Shown: positions 46,805 to 57,132, counted from the stretch's first letter. The stretch is DNA of 64,000 nucleotides from Pseudarthrobacter sp. Fe7 (GCA_024372495.1 CP099977.1:1984001-2048000); one strand, 5' to 3'. Translations and numbers: made by a program. Notes: generated by a model from the letters alone, not told the origin.

Positions 46805-47818
46805 TCAGGAGGCGTAGCCCTGGGGGTTGTTCTTCTGCCAGCGCCAGTGGTCCTCGCACATCTGGTCCACAGTCTTGGTGGTTGACCAGCTCAGGTCCGC
46901 CAGCGCGGAGGTGGCGTCGGCCCAGAAGGCCGGGAGGTCTCCCGCCCGGCGGCCCGTGATTTCGTAGGGGATGGGCTTGCCCACGGCCTTCTCGAAAGAG
47001 CGCAGGACTTCCAGGACTGATGAGCCCTTGCCGGAGCCCAGGTTCCAGCGGAACACGCCGGTCCGCCCGCTGATGTGGTTCAGCGCGGCCACATGTCCGT
47101 CCGCCAGGTCCACCACGTGGATGTAGTCGCGCAGGCAGGTGCCGTCCGGCGTGTCATAGTCACCGCCGAAGACCATGAGCTTCTCGCGGCGACCCACGGC
47201 CACCTGGGCAATGAACGGGACAAGGTTATTGGGGATGCCCTGCGGGTCTTCGCCGATGCGGCCTGAAGGATGCGCGCCCACCGGGTTGAAGTAGCGCAGC
47301 AGTGCTATGTGCCAGCGCGAGTCGGCGGCTCCCAGGTCGGAGAGGATGTCCTCGATCTGTTCCTTGGTGCGCCCGTAAGGGTTGTTGGCGCCGATCTCCA
47401 TCTTTTCCACGTAGGGGATGGGATTGTGTTCGCCGTAGACCGTGGCCGAGGAGCTGAAGACGATGGACCGGACGTCGTGCCTGTCCATGACGCGGACCAG
47501 GTTCAGCGTGCCCACCAGGTTGTTGTAGTAGTACTTCAGCGGTTCCTGGACCGATTCCCCCACGGCTTTGAGGCCGGCGAAGTGGATGACGGCGTCGATG
47601 CCATTTCCGGCGAAGACCTTCTCGACGGCGGGTTCGTCCACCAGGTCCACGTTGTGGAACTCAGCGGTCTTGCCGGTGAGTTCAGCCACGCGGCGCAGTG
47701 ACTCCTCGCTGGAGTTGACCAGGTTGTCGATGACGACCACGTCGTGGCCGGCTTCCTGCAGGGAAAGAACAGTGTGGGATCCGATGTAGCCGGTGCCCCC
47801 TGTGACCAAGATTTTCAT
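46805..47818 (-). CDS. galE: UDP-glucose 4-epimerase
   Basis: A 337-aa extended short-chain dehydrogenase: NAD-binding G-G-T-G-Y-I-G-S-H-T at the N-terminus, S-S-S-A-T-V-Y-G with the catalytic Ser, and Y-G-R-T-K with the catalytic Tyr-Lys pair; the sugar-binding H-Y-I-x-V-x-D-L-A region appears as Y-I-H-V-V-D-L-A-D-G-H. It interconverts UDP-glucose and UDP-galactose, using the product of galU. ATG 47818. Convergent with the IS element and divergent from the TetR gene across 101 bases. Confidence 0.94.
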   Translation of the reverse strand: MKILVTGGTGYIGSHTVLSLQEAGHDVVVIDNLVNSSEESLRRVAELTGKTAEFHNVDLVDEPAVEKVFAGNGIDAVIHFAGLKAVGESVQEPLKYYYNNLVGTLNLVRVMDRHDVRSIVFSSSATVYGEHNPIPYVEKMEIGANNPYGRTKEQIEDILSDLGAADSRWHIALLRYFNPVGAHPSGRIGEDPQGIPNNLVPFIAQVAVGRREKLMVFGGDYDTPDGTCLRDYIHVVDLADGHVAALNHISGRTGVFRWNLGSGKGSSVLEVLRSFEKAVGKPIPYEITGRRAGDLPAFWADATSALADLSWSTTKTVDQMCEDHWRWQKNNPQGYAS

Positions 47819-47919
47819 GCCTCCACGCTATCCCACGTGGAGTGTTGGCCGCCGCTGTGTTCCGGATGGCGGGCGCCGTGTGACCAGGCGGTGGAAGCAC
47901 AAGTGTGCTAATAAGAGTA

Positions 47920-48528
47920 GTGCCCAAAATAGTAGACGCCGATGCCAGGCGCCAGGACGTAGTTCAGGCGGTTCTCCGCATTATTGCCGTGGATGGGCTC
48001 GAGCGTGCATCGCTGCGCGAAGTAGCGGACGAAGCAGGACTGGCAGTCGGTTCTGTCAGGCATTACTTCCAGGGCAGCGAGGAACTTTTGGCGTACACAT
48101 TCGGTACGGTGGTGGACCGGGTGGTCAACCGCCTCGACGGTCTCCTCCCCGCCGTCCAGGAAGCCCCACAAGCCAGTCCTGAACAGCGGGCAGCGGTTTT
48201 AACCCTTCTGGGTGGCATGCTTCCGCTGGATGAGGAATCGGCGGTGGAGGCCTGTGCGTGGCTGGCCTTCAAGAACGCTGCGCGGATCAGGCCATTCCTT
48301 GCCGCGGAAGCGGACCGCAGCCACCGTGAAATTGCTGCCATCGTGGGCGGACTCGTCGCCTCCCTGCTCCCGGCCGATGAACCAAGGGAGAACCTGGTGG
48401 TGGAGGCCGAGCGGTTGCTGGCCACGCTGGACGGACTGTGCATGCATGCCCTGCTGCAGCCGGGCTGGATGACGGCGTCCATGTGCCGCGACGTGCTGGA
48501 GCGGCACCTGGACGGGCTGGCACGCTAA
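47920..48528 (+). CDS. TetR family regulator
   Basis: A 202-aa TetR-type repressor: HTH at about residues 8-55 (V-V-Q-A-V-L-R-I-I-A-V-D-G-L and L-R-E-V-A-D-E-A-G-L-A-V-G-S-V-R-H-Y-F), then a helical ligand domain of the BetI-like/TetR_C_6 sort. GTG 47920 chosen; the preceding in-frame codons lie in the promoter region. It shares a short intergenic region with galE but could equally regulate only itself or distant genes. Ligand unknown. Confidence 0.85.
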   Translation: MPKIVDADARRQDVVQAVLRIIAVDGLERASLREVADEAGLAVGSVRHYFQGSEELLAYTFGTVVDRVVNRLDGLLPAVQEAPQASPEQRAAVLTLLGGMLPLDEESAVEACAWLAFKNAARIRPFLAAEADRSHREIAAIVGGLVASLLPADEPRENLVVEAERLLATLDGLCMHALLQPGWMTASMCRDVLERHLDGLAR

Positions 48529-48645
48529 GCCATCAAAATACCCTGTCCTGCCCTTCCGCGGACTGGCTGCGGGAATAGACTGATAGCCGGGTAGGCCGGA
48601 CCGGATCATGAAGCCCGGCAGGGGTAGGCCAGGGAAGGACTTTGG

Positions 48646-49257
48646 ATGCATCACGCAAGCGGTTCAGGGTGGCAGATCACCACCGACACGTCCGGGCCGA
48701 TGATGATTGCTCTTTACGTCCGGGACGCGGCCGGCCTGAACGGGGTGGGGCGTCCGTTGCTGTCCCATGCAGCACCCAAGGTCCGGCCCGCGGACCACAC
48801 CCACCTGACGGCGGAGGTCGGCGGCCTCGTCGCGCTCAAGACGGAATGGGAGGCCTGGTGGGAGCAACTGCTTAAGGCCCATCCGCACACGTCCCCGGAG
48901 CTCTCCCCGCCCAGTTTTGAAGCTTTTGGCAACTCTCCTGCGCTCCAGCGGGTCCTGCAGGCCCACTTCGGTTCCGCCCTCACCTGGGCCAGGGAGCGCA
49001 GGAGCGAATATGCCCGGCTTGAAGCCGAACGCGTTGCCAGCGGAACTGACCAGCTTATCGAGGACATGGTTGACGACAGGTTGATGGAAGTGGGCAGGGA
49101 CTCCCGGGATTTCAAGCTGACCATCATTGAACTGCCGCTCGATGAGCAGCGGGCCTGGTACCTGGAGCCGGACAAGATCATCATGAGCCGGCAACTAATG
49201 GGCCAGCCGGAACTCTTCCGCAGCTACGTCCAGCCGGTGCTGGAGATCCTGGTCTAG
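48646..49257 (+). CDS. Conserved hypothetical protein
   Basis: A 203-aa soluble protein with no signal peptide or membrane helix. It is rich in Trp and charged residues, with a helical middle part (W-E-A-W-W-E-Q-L-L and L-T-W-A-R-E-R-R-S-E-Y) and an ending that mixes strands and a helix (F-K-L-T-I-I-E-L-P-L-D-E-Q, V-Q-P-V-L-E-I-L-V). I do not recognise the family beyond a feel for an actinobacterial hypothetical. ATG 48646 with GGAAGGAC upstream. It converges with the lytic-transglycosylase-like gene, 28 bases apart. Confidence 0.7.
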   Translation: MHHASGSGWQITTDTSGPMMIALYVRDAAGLNGVGRPLLSHAAPKVRPADHTHLTAEVGGLVALKTEWEAWWEQLLKAHPHTSPELSPPSFEAFGNSPALQRVLQAHFGSALTWARERRSEYARLEAERVASGTDQLIEDMVDDRLMEVGRDSRDFKLTIIELPLDEQRAWYLEPDKIIMSRQLMGQPELFRSYVQPVLEILV

Positions 49258-49285
49258 CACTCACGGGCAAGGACGACGGCGGCGC

Positions 49286-50158
49286 TCAGGTGCCGGCGTC
49301 GTCCTGCCGTACGGTGATGCGCACCTGCCCGTCCCGGGCCCCCGACGCCTGCCAGCCGTTCCCGCCGGGCCGGTCCCAGGTGCGGCCTGCCACTTCCACC
49401 TTGGTCACGGCCAGGTCCTTTGCGTTCGCAACCGCCCACTGGGCGACGGACCACGCCAACGCACCATCCGCGTTCACCACCAGGGTGGCGCCATCCACCT
49501 GCGCGTCCACCGCGCCGTAGGCCTGGTCAAGTTCTGTGCCCACTGTTGCTGAATTACCGCCGGCGGTGGGGGAGCGAAGCGTGCACTGGACGGCCGCCGG
49601 GGTCTGTCCGGTGAGCCCTGACGCGAAGGCCCGTCCCATCTCCTCGTGCTGTGCATAGGCTTTGGGGTAGGCGGACCGCTGGACCTGTTGTGCCGCGTCG
49701 GTGATGTCCAGTGTCTCGTACCCCGGTATCTTCACCAGGGCGTCATAGAAGGCGTTGACCGCGTGGTACGGGTCCATGATCTGGGCCTCTGTGCCCCAGC
49801 CCTGGGACGGCCGCTGCTGGAAGAGCCCCCGGGAGTCCGGTCCGGCCTGGTCGCCGTGCCCGATGTTGCGCAGCTTGGACTCCTGCATGGCCGTGGCCAG
49901 GGCTATGGTGGCGGCCCGCGGCGGCAGTCCGCGCCGGACGGCGGCCGCGGTGATCAGGGCCGCGTTGGCCGCCTGGTCCGGCGCCAGCTCCCCGGTCCGG
50001 TTTCCGGCGGCGGCCGTGCAGCGTTCCGAAACGAGGGTTTCGGAACGCTGCACAAAGTACACCGCCGTGTAAATGCCTCCGGCTGCCAGGGCCAGGGTGA
50101 GGAGCAGCACCGCCAGGCGGCGCAGGCCGCGTTTTCGTGCCACAGACAGAGGTGCCAC
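49286..50158 (-). CDS. Membrane-anchored lysozyme-like/transglycosylase-like protein
   Basis: A 290-aa protein: basic N-terminus, one membrane helix (residues about 13-36), then a domain with [28 protein letters not shown] and [15 protein letters not shown], which is the lysozyme-like signature found in many actinobacterial wall hydrolases (catalytic Glu in M-Q-E-S). The C-terminal 100 residues are a separate small domain. Likely a peptidoglycan-active protein outside the membrane. It starts 7 bases after the dapD stop, so the two are probably cotranscribed. Confidence 0.75.
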   Translation of the reverse strand: MAPLSVARKRGLRRLAVLLLTLALAAGGIYTAVYFVQRSETLVSERCTAAAGNRTGELAPDQAANAALITAAAVRRGLPPRAATIALATAMQESKLRNIGHGDQAGPDSRGLFQQRPSQGWGTEAQIMDPYHAVNAFYDALVKIPGYETLDITDAAQQVQRSAYPKAYAQHEEMGRAFASGLTGQTPAAVQCTLRSPTAGGNSATVGTELDQAYGAVDAQVDGATLVVNADGALAWSVAQWAVANAKDLAVTKVEVAGRTWDRPGGNGWQASGARDGQVRITVRQDDAGT

Positions 50159-50165
50159 GCAGGGA

Positions 50166-51195
50166 CTAGTTGGCGTGCAGGGCGTCGTTCAATTCCACGG
50201 TCTGGCCCTTGCGGGGGAGGGCCTCCACAGCACCCGTGGTGGAGTTGCGGCGGAACAGCAGGTTGGGCACGCCGGAGAGCCTCGGCGGCCTTGACGATCT
50301 TGGTGGTGTCTTCACCCACCTCGTCCTTGGGACCCGGAACGCGCACGCGGGTGCCCGCCGTGACGTAGAGTCCGGCCTCCACCACCGAATCGTCACCGAT
50401 GCTGATGCCCACGCCGGAGTTCGCACCGAGCAGGACGCGCTCACCGATGGTGATCTTTTCCTTGCCGCCGCCGGACAGGGTGCCCATGATGGAGGCGCCG
50501 CCGCCGACATCGCTGCCGTCACCGGTCACAACACCCGCGGAAATGCGTCCCTCCACCATGGAGGTGCCCAGGGTTCCGGCGTTGAAGTTCACGAAGCCCT
50601 CGTGCATGACGGTGGTGCCGGCGGCGAGGTGCGCCCCCAGGCGGACCCTGTCGGCGTCGGCGATCCTGACCCCGCTGGGCACCACGTAGTCCACCATGCG
50701 CGGGAACTTGTCGATGCCGTAGACGGTGACGGCGCCACGGCGCCGCAGCCTGGCGCGGGTCAGCTCGAAGCCCTCGACGGCGGCCGGGCCGAAGTTGGTC
50801 CACACAACGTTGGGGAGCTTGCCGAAGATCCCGTCCAGGTTGATGGTGTTGGGCTGGACCAGGCGGTGCGAGAGGAGGTGGAGCCGGAGGTAGGCGTCCG
50901 CAGTGTCCGCGGGGGCCTCATCCAGGTTGATCTGCACAAAGACCACCTTCTGCTCCGTGCCGCGGTCCTGGTCCGCGCCGTTCTCGGCGATGGCGGTCAG
51001 GGTTTCGTCGGCGTTTTCCACCGAGCGGATGTCCTCTGCTGCAACACCAAGTGCCGGTGCGGGGAACCAGACGTCCAGGACGGTGGCGTCGCTGCCGGCG
51101 GTGGCGATGGTGGCCACGCCAAAGCCGTAGGCGGATCGGTCGTCATCGTTGGAGGTCAGGGTTTGGGGCACGGCGGAGGAAGCGGTCTCAGTCAT
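50166..51195 (-). CDS. dapD: 2,3,4,5-tetrahydropyridine-2,6-dicarboxylate N-succinyltransferase, one insertion
   Basis: A 342-aa DapD of the long actinobacterial type: N-terminal domain, a left-handed beta-helix of hexapeptide repeats ([23 protein letters not shown]) and a C-terminal extension. It succinylates tetrahydrodipicolinate using succinyl-CoA. Near the C-terminus an extra base at 50277-50283 (GAGCTC read as GAGCCTC) breaks the frame; correction gives [17 protein letters not shown] and the proper end. 343 codons. ATG 51195 is divergent from dapE, with 51 bases between. Confidence 0.92.
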
Positions 51196-51202
51196 GCGCC
51201 CC

Positions 51203-51208
51203 AGTCTA
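51203..51208 (-). promoter_or_regulatory. Putative -10 box of dapD (leaderless)
   Basis: TAGACT on the minus strand, 7 nt before the dapD ATG. The identical hexamer serves dapE on the other strand, so both genes appear to start transcription at their start codons from a 51-bp shared region. Confidence 0.6.
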
Positions 51209-51234
51209 TCGAGGGCGGGGCGCACGGTTCGAAC

Positions 51235-51240
51235 TAGACT
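51235..51240 (+). promoter_or_regulatory. Putative -10 box of dapE (leaderless)
   Basis: TAGACT on the plus strand, 6 nt before the dapE GTG, with no ribosome site between. The two -10 boxes of this divergent pair are 26 bases apart, so polymerase binding at one would hinder the other. Confidence 0.6.
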
Positions 51241-51246
51241 GGCTTC

Positions 51247-52385
51247 GTGACTGCTGAAACCGCCCCTGAATCGTCCGAGTCCACCCTTGACCTGCACCAG
51301 GACGTGGCGCTGCTGACCGCGGCACTGATGGACATCAACAGCGTGTCGGGCAATGAGAAGCAGGCTCGCGGACGCCGTTGAGGCCGCCCTGCTGGAGATT
51401 CCCCAGCTCACGGTGGTGCGCGACGGCGACGCAATCATCGCCCGCACGGAACTGGGCCACAGCGAACGCGTCATCCTGGCCGGCCACCTTGACACGGTCC
51501 CGCTGCCGCTCACGGATGGCTCCAGGGGCACGGTCCCGTCCAGGCGGGATTCGGGTGTCCCGGGCCATGGCATTCTCTACGGCCGCGGCGCTACCGACAT
51601 GAAGGGCGGCGTAGCGGTCCAGCTGGCGCTGGCAGCGGGGATGTTCGACGACGGCGCGCAACCCAAGCGGGACGTCACCTTTGTGTTCTACGACCATGAG
51701 GAAGTCGAAGCGGTCAAGAGCGGCCTGGGACGCCTGGTCCGGAACCACGGGGACCTCCTGCAAGGCGACTTCGCCATCCTGCTCGAGCCAACCGACGGCA
51801 CGGTTGAGGGCGGCTGTAACGGGACCAGCCGGTTCGAGGCCAGCACGGCTGGGGAGGCCGCGCACTCGGCCCGGGCCTGGATGGGCAGCAACGCCATCCA
51901 TGCGGCGGCACCGATCCTGGCCCGGCTGGCAGCCTACGAACCGCGGACCATCAATGTTGACGGCCTCGACTACCGGGAAAGCCTTAACGCGGTGAAGATC
52001 AACGGCGGCACGGCCGGCAACGTCATCCCGGACCGTTGCGTGGTGGAGATCAACTACCGCTTCGCCCCGGACAAGACGCCGGACCAGGCTGAAGCCCACG
52101 TCCGGGAACTGCTGCAGGGCTTCGACGTGGTCCGCACCGACGCCGCCGCCGGCGCCCGGCCCGGCCTGCAGCACCCGGCTGCCGCCTCCTTCGTTGCCGC
52201 TGTGGGAGCCGAGCCCAAGCCCAAATACGGCTGGACCGACGTCGCCCGCTTCAGCGAGCCTGGGCATCCCGGCAGTGAACTTCGGGCCCGGCGATGCATT
52301 GCTGGCGCACAAGGATAACGAGCACGTCCACGCCGACGCCGTCCGGAAATGCCTTACCGCCCTCCAAGGCTGGCTCGCAGGCTGA
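51247..52385 (+). CDS. dapE: Succinyl-diaminopimelate desuccinylase, two insertions
   Basis: A 378-aa M20 metallopeptidase that removes succinate from N-succinyl-LL-DAP. Zinc-site motifs: [26 protein letters not shown] and the C-terminal H-K-D-N-E-H-V-H. Extra bases at 51361-51367 (CAGCTC read as CAGGCTC) and 52256-52262 (GAGCTG read as GAGCCTG) split it; corrected text is N-E-K-Q-L-A-D-A-V-E and [12 protein letters not shown]. 379 codons. GTG start immediately after a -10 box. Confidence 0.93.
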
Positions 52386-52401
52386 CCGGCCCGTCAAGCG
52401 A

Positions 52402-52438
52402 AAAGGTCCGGAACTCCATCTCGGAGTTCCGGACCTTT
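52402..52438. terminator. Bidirectional terminator between dapE and gluD
   Basis: AAAGGTCCGGAACTC / GAGTTCCGGACCTTT, a perfect 15-bp stem with a 7-nt loop, with A and T flanks so that it works in both directions. It starts 17 bases after the dapE stop. Confidence 0.9.
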
Positions 52439-52470
52439 CCTTGTTGCAGCCTCTGCAGGCAGCTTCGACG

Positions 52471-53311
52471 CTAGGGAGCGGCAGCTTCCAGGACGTCGGG
52501 TTCAGCCTTGGCCGTACCGCCCGCGGCCTTCTTGGAGCCGCGGCGCTCGATCCACACGGCAAGCCGTGACACCGAGATGTTGATGGCGATGTAGATCGCC
52601 GCCGCCACGAAGAAGACCGGGAAAAGGTACTGCGTGCCCAGGAAGTCCGCCATGACCTGGACGGCGCGCAGCAGGCTCGCCGTAGGCCACGATGTAGCCG
52701 AGCGAGGTGTCCTTCAGCAGCACCACCATCTGCGCCACGAGCGAGGGCATCATGCGACGGATTGCCTGCGGCAGTTCGATGAGCATGCGCGACTTGTAGC
52801 TGGTCAGGCCGATGGCGAGTCCCGCCTCGCGCTGCCCCTTGGGCAGGGACTGGATACCGGCGCGGATGATCTCGGCGAACACCGCCGCGTTGTACAGCAC
52901 CAGGCCGGCCACGACGGCGACGAACGCGGAGGTGCCGAAGCCCAGCAGGATGAAGAGCATCATCAGGACCACGGGCATGCCGCGCAGGAATTCCAGGATG
53001 ACCCGCATGGGGACCCGGATGGCTGCGGCGTCCGAAATGCGCACGAGGCACAGCAGCAGGCCCAGCGGGAACGCGATGACCGCCGCGAGTGCCGCTGCCG
53101 AGAGGGTGGAACCGAGTCCGTTGCCGAGCAGGCGCCACACATCGGCGCGGGTGAAGATCTGCCAGCGGCGGGCTTCGAAGATGCCCTGCTGGGAAAGGGT
53201 CAGGACAACCCAGGCCAGCAGGCCAAGAATCAGCAGGCCGCCAATGATGGAGGCAATCAGGGAGACGCGGCGCGCCTTGGGGCCGGGGACGTCGTAGAGA
53301 ACGGAACTCAT
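52471..53311 (-). CDS. gluD: Glutamate ABC transporter permease GluD-like, one insertion
   Basis: A 279-aa polar-amino-acid permease (HisM family) with an N-terminal cytoplasmic leader, five or six helices and the coupling region Q-R-E-A-G-L-A-I-G-L. An extra base at 52672-52678 (GAGCTG on the coding strand read as GAGCCTG) breaks the frame; correction gives V-A-Y-G-E-L-L-R-A-V-Q-V-M-A-D-F. 280 codons. Its ATG overlaps the gluC stop in an ATGA junction. The gene order gluA-gluB-gluC-gluD matches the corynebacterial glutamate system; substrate by that likeness. Confidence 0.85.
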
Positions 53312-53958
53312 CGGGCAATCGCCACCTTTCGTTCCACCGTGTTGGCGAGGATTCCCAGCGGAACGGTGAGGAGCAGATAGAAGAACGCTGTGCCCAGCAG
53401 GACCGTGATCACGGCGTCTCCGTTGGCATTGGCCAGCCTGGCGGCCGTAGCCGAACAGTTCCAGGACGAAGAAGGCACCGGCCACCGAGGAGTTCTTGAC
53501 CAGGGCGATCAGGATGTTGATCAGCGGCGGGATCACCGTTCGCAGTGCCTGGGGGAGGATGATGAGCGAGAGGACCTGGCCGAAGTTCATGCCGATGCTG
53601 CGTGCGGCCTCGGCCTGGCCCACAGGCACGCTGTTGACACCCGAGCGGACAGCTTCGGCGATGAACGCTGCGGTGTAGGTGCTGAGGGCGATGATTGCGG
53701 CGATCTCGAACTGCTCGAACTTGACCCCGATCCGGGGAGCACCACCGCTGCGAAGAAGAATGCGATGGTCAGCGGGGTGTTGCGGAGGACTTCCACGTAC
53801 ACGGTGCTGAAACCGCGAAGTGCCGCGACCGGGGAGACGCGTGCCGCGGCAAGCAAGGTGCCAAGGATCAACGCGAAGATGCCGGAGACAACGGAGAGAA
53901 AGAGAGTGCGGAGAAAACCCTCCCAGTACAGGGGCAGGTTTTCAAAGATGACGTCCAT
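53308..53958 (-). CDS. gluC: Glutamate ABC transporter permease GluC-like, one insertion and one deletion
   Basis: A 216-aa HisM-type permease that pairs with GluD. Helices at about residues 15-38, 60-80, 90-110 and 170-210; coupling loop Q-A-E-A-A-R-S-I-G-M. A base is missing at the G run 53734-53737 (correct text V-L-P-R-I-G-V-K-F-E-Q-F) and one is extra at 53434-53440 (CAGCTG read as CAGCCTG; correct text Y-G-R-Q-L-A-N-A-N-G-D). The net change is zero, so the total length stays at 217 codons. ATG 53958. Confidence 0.85.
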
Positions 53959-54043
53959 AAGATCCTTCGGCTGTAAGCGTGGACGGATTAAAGGCGGTGC
54001 CGCCGGGGCTGTTGGGCAGCCCCGGCGGCGCGGCGGACGCTAC

Positions 54044-54930
54044 TTAGTAACGGTTGATGGCCGGGAGGGTGGGGGCAGTCTTGATGACTGAACCTGCAGT
54101 GGCTTCCCAGGCCTTCTTGTAGGAACCGTCCTTTTCGAAGGTTTCCAGTGGTCGTTGATCCAGTTGCGGAACTCGGTGTCGCCCTTCTTCAGGCCGATGC
54201 CGTAAGGCTCCTTGGTGAAGGTCTCGTCGGAAGCGAGCTTGAAGGCGTCCGGCTCCTTGTCAACGAATCCGGCGAGGATCACGTTGTCAGTGGTCACGGC
54301 TTCAACCTGCTTGTTGCGCAGCGGCTCCAGGCAGGCGGAGTAGGTGGCGGCCGGAACCAGTTCCGCGCCGTACTTGTCCACGATCGTGGCGGCGGGGGTG
54401 GAGCCGGTGACGGAGCAGACCTTCTTCCCCTTGACGTCTTCAGGCTTCTTGATGGTGTCATTGTCCTTGTTCACCATGAGCGCCTGGCCGGCTTCGTAGT
54501 ACGGGCCGGCGAAGTCGACAACCTGCTTGCGCTTGTCGCTGATGGTGTACGTGGCGATGACCAGGTCCACCTTGCCCTGCTCGATGAAGGGCTCGCGGTT
54601 GGCCGAAACGGTCTCGGACCACTCGATCTTGTCAGCGGGAATGCCCAGCTTGGCGGCGATCAGTTTGCCCATTTCAACGTCGAAACCTACGGGCTTGCCG
54701 TCCAGGCCCACCTGGCCGAACAGCGGCTGGTCGAACTTGGTGCCGATCTTGATGGTGCCGGCGGAGGAGAGCTTGGCCATGGTGGTTCCGGCAGCGAACG
54801 ACGGCTTCTCAACCGGGCTCGGGTTGCTGGAGCCGCCGGAGTCTCCGCCGCCGCAGGCGCTGAGTGAGAGTGCGAGGGCAGCGGTAGCCGCCACGACGAA
54901 GGACTTTCGCCGGGACATAAATGCCTTCAT
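54044..54930 (-). CDS. gluB: Glutamate-binding lipoprotein GluB-like, one apparent deletion
   Basis: A 295-aa family-3 binding protein: signal peptide, lipobox L-S-A-C (Cys near residue 26), Gly/Ser spacer, then I-K-I-G-T-K-F-D-Q-P, G-F-D-V-E-M-G-K-L-I-A and the K-K-V-C-S-V-T-G-S-T-P segment. One base is lost around 54147-54151, so the last 35 residues appear scrambled; restoring it gives E-T-F-E-K-D-G-S-Y-K-K-A-W and a stop at 54044-54046 after I-N-R-Y. It captures glutamate (or a related acidic amino acid) outside the membrane. Confidence 0.87.
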
Positions 54931-55001
54931 GACATTCCTTTCATTGATGGCCGCGGGTTTTCCGGCCAGGATGCGAACTGAAGCGTGGTTGTTCGGATAA
55001 G

Positions 55002-55754
55002 TCAGTGGGTGAGGAGCTTGGACAGGAAGTCCTTGGCCCGGTCACTCTTCGGGTTGGTGAAGAATTCCTCCGGTGTGGCGTCCTCCACGATCTGGCCGTC
55101 CGCCATGAAGACCACGCGGTCGGCGGCCTTGCGGGCGAAGCCCATCTCGTGGGTGACCACGATCATGGTCATGCCTTCCTTGGCCAGGACCATGACGTCC
55201 AGGACCTCGTTGATCATTTCGGGGTCCAGTGCGGACGTGGGCTCGTCGAACAGCATGACCTTCGGCTTCATTGCCAAGGCGCGGGCGATCGCAACGCGCT
55301 GCTGCTGGCCGCCCGAAAGCTGGGCGGGCAGCTTGGGAGCCTGGTGGCCAACGCCCACCCGTTCCAGGAGCGCCATGGCGTCCTTTTCCGCTTCCGCCTT
55401 GGAAACGCCTTTGACCTTGATGGGTCCCAGGGTCACGTTTTCAAGGATGGTCTTGTGCGCGAACAGGTTGAACGACTGGAAAACCATTCCGACGTCGGCG
55501 CGGAGCTGTGCGAGTTCCTTGCCTTCCTCAGGGAGGACTTTCCCGTCGATAGTGATGGTTCCATCCTCGATGGTCTCCAGGCGGTTGATGGCCCGGCAGA
55601 GGGTGGACTTACCGGAGCCGGAGGGCCCGATGACCACAACAACCTCGCCCTTGCGGACGTGCAGGTTGATGTCCTTCAAAACGTGCAGCTGGCCGTAATG
55701 CTTGTTGACGGCGTTCAGGGAGACGAGGGCATCGCCGGGCACATGAGTAGTCAT
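55002..55754 (-). CDS. gluA: Glutamate ABC transporter ATP-binding protein GluA-like
   Basis: A 250-aa ATPase of the polar-amino-acid class: Walker [10 protein letters not shown], signature [12 protein letters not shown], Walker [12 protein letters not shown] and the H-switch V-T-H-E-M-G-F-A. First gene of the gluABCD operon, with about 70 bases to gluB. Intact. Divergent from the LOG-family gene across 103 bases. Confidence 0.92.
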   Translation of the reverse strand: MTTHVPGDALVSLNAVNKHYGQLHVLKDINLHVRKGEVVVVIGPSGSGKSTLCRAINRLETIEDGTITIDGKVLPEEGKELAQLRADVGMVFQSFNLFAHKTILENVTLGPIKVKGVSKAEAEKDAMALLERVGVGHQAPKLPAQLSGGQQQRVAIARALAMKPKVMLFDEPTSALDPEMINEVLDVMVLAKEGMTMIVVTHEMGFARKAADRVVFMADGQIVEDATPEEFFTNPKSDRAKDFLSKLLTH

Positions 55755-55845
55755 AGTACGAATCTAGCGAACAACGCCGCCTTATGACGCCAATCACCCC
55801 AAGTTCATGCCGATCGTGATTCAAGAGATACCTGGAGTTGGAGGT

Positions 55846-55851
55846 TAGCCT
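55846..55851 (+). promoter_or_regulatory. Putative -10 box of the LOG-family gene
   Basis: TAGCCT, 6 nt before the ATG at 55858. The intervening AGGGGA is purine-rich, so a short leader with a ribosome site is an alternative. Confidence 0.4.
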
Positions 55852-55857
55852 AGGGGA

Positions 55858-56642
55858 ATGAGCATCAACGCAGATCCGGCCAAGAATTCCCAGCCGCGCC
55901 GTAAGGGGCCACTTGAGCTGCGCCGCAAGCAGGCAGCCGTGGAAATGTCGGACCAGCACCTGCTTGATACCAAGGGCCCCGGCCAGTTCGTGCACACCGA
56001 CCCGTGGCGGGTCCTGCGGATCCAGAGTGAATTCGTTGAGGGCTTCGGCGCCCTGGCGGACATTGGAAAAGCGGTCAGCGTCTTCGGTTCAGCCCGCACC
56101 AAGCCGGGAAGCGTCTACTACGAGATGGGCGTTGAAGTGGGGCGCAAGCTGGCGGAAGCCGGGGTAGCGGTCATTACCGGCGGCGGCCCCGGTTCAATGG
56201 AGGCGGCCAACCGGGGAACGGTTGAAGGCAACGGTGTGTCGGTGGGCCTTGGCATCGAGCCTGCCGTTCGAGCAGGGCCTCAACCAGTGGGTGGACCTGG
56301 GGATCAACTTCCGCTATTTCTTCGCCCGCAAGACCATGTTCGTCAAATACGCGCAGGGCTTCATCGTGCTGCCCGGCGGCCTGGGCACCCTGGATGAGCT
56401 GTTCGAGGCCATGGTCCTGGTGCAGACCCGGAAGGTGACGTCCTTCCCCATCGTTCTCCTCGGCGTCGACTTCTGGGGGCCGATGATCGAGTGGATCAGG
56501 GGCACCCTGGTGGCTGAGGGCATGGTGTCCGAGAAGGACCTGGACCTCATCCAGCCTGGTCGATGATCCCGCGGAGGCCGTGGACCGGGTCCTCCACGTT
56601 GCAGTGACTCCGTCGCTGAACGGGGAACAACGGCCGGAGTAG
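55858..56642 (+). CDS. LOG family (TIGR00730-type) Rossmann protein, two insertions
   Basis: A 260-aa protein with the LOG signatures G-G-G-P-G-S-M-E-A-A-N-R-G and P-G-G-L-G-T-L-D-E. Members are cytokinin riboside 5'-monophosphate phosphoribohydrolases or related nucleotide hydrolases. An N-terminal stretch of about 65 residues precedes the core, as in mycobacterial Rv1205-like proteins. Extra bases at 56257-56263 (GAGCTG read as GAGCCTG; correct text G-I-E-L-P-F-E-Q) and 56552-56558 (CAGCTG read as CAGCCTG; correct text L-I-Q-L-V-D-D-P) break it. Corrected length 261 codons. Confidence 0.88.
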
Positions 56643-56685
56643 TTGCGCGCCGCGGTTCGGGCCCACGGTCTGGCACGATGGAACC

Positions 56686-57132
56686 GTGAGTTTCTTTCTG
56701 GTCTTCCTCGCCGTCGTGCTGGCAGCAGCGGTCCTCTGGGCCGGCCTGGGCCGGCGATCCCATGCAAGGGGCGGGGCGCCTCTTCCCACCCTCCTGGACG
56801 GATTCGAAGAGCCGCCGGCCAACCTCCCGCCGGTGCTGCTGCCGGAGCGCGCAGTTCCGGAGGACGTGACCCGGCTCCGTTTCTCGCTGGGACTGCGGGG
56901 TTACCGGATGGACCAGGTGGACCAGGTCCTTGACGAACTGCGGGACCAGTTGGCTGAACGGGATGCGGAACTGGCGGAGCTTCGGGGCCGGCTGGCCGCC
57001 GTTGAGGAACCCGTGGAGCAGTTGTCCGACGACGTTACGCCAGCGGCCGTCCCAGCTCCGGAAGAGCCGGTCGCGGGAGAGGGCGGCCGGGTGGTCCATG
57101 AGGATCCGGCCCCGGCGAAGGGCGGCCTGTGA
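56686..57132 (+). CDS. Membrane-anchored DivIVA-domain protein
   Basis: A 148-aa protein: N-terminal membrane helix (residues about 2-20), short linker, then a DivIVA-type motif R-F-S-L-G-L-R-G-Y-R-M-D-Q-V-D-Q-V-L (residues about 66-83) that runs into a coiled coil, and a Pro/Glu-rich tail. DivIVA-domain proteins recruit growth or division factors at curved membranes; short single-pass versions are common in actinobacteria and have no fixed role. GTG start. It overlaps the next gene by four bases (GTGA junction), so the two are translationally coupled. Confidence 0.82.
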   Translation: MSFFLVFLAVVLAAAVLWAGLGRRSHARGGAPLPTLLDGFEEPPANLPPVLLPERAVPEDVTRLRFSLGLRGYRMDQVDQVLDELRDQLAERDAELAELRGRLAAVEEPVEQLSDDVTPAAVPAPEEPVAGEGGRVVHEDPAPAKGGL

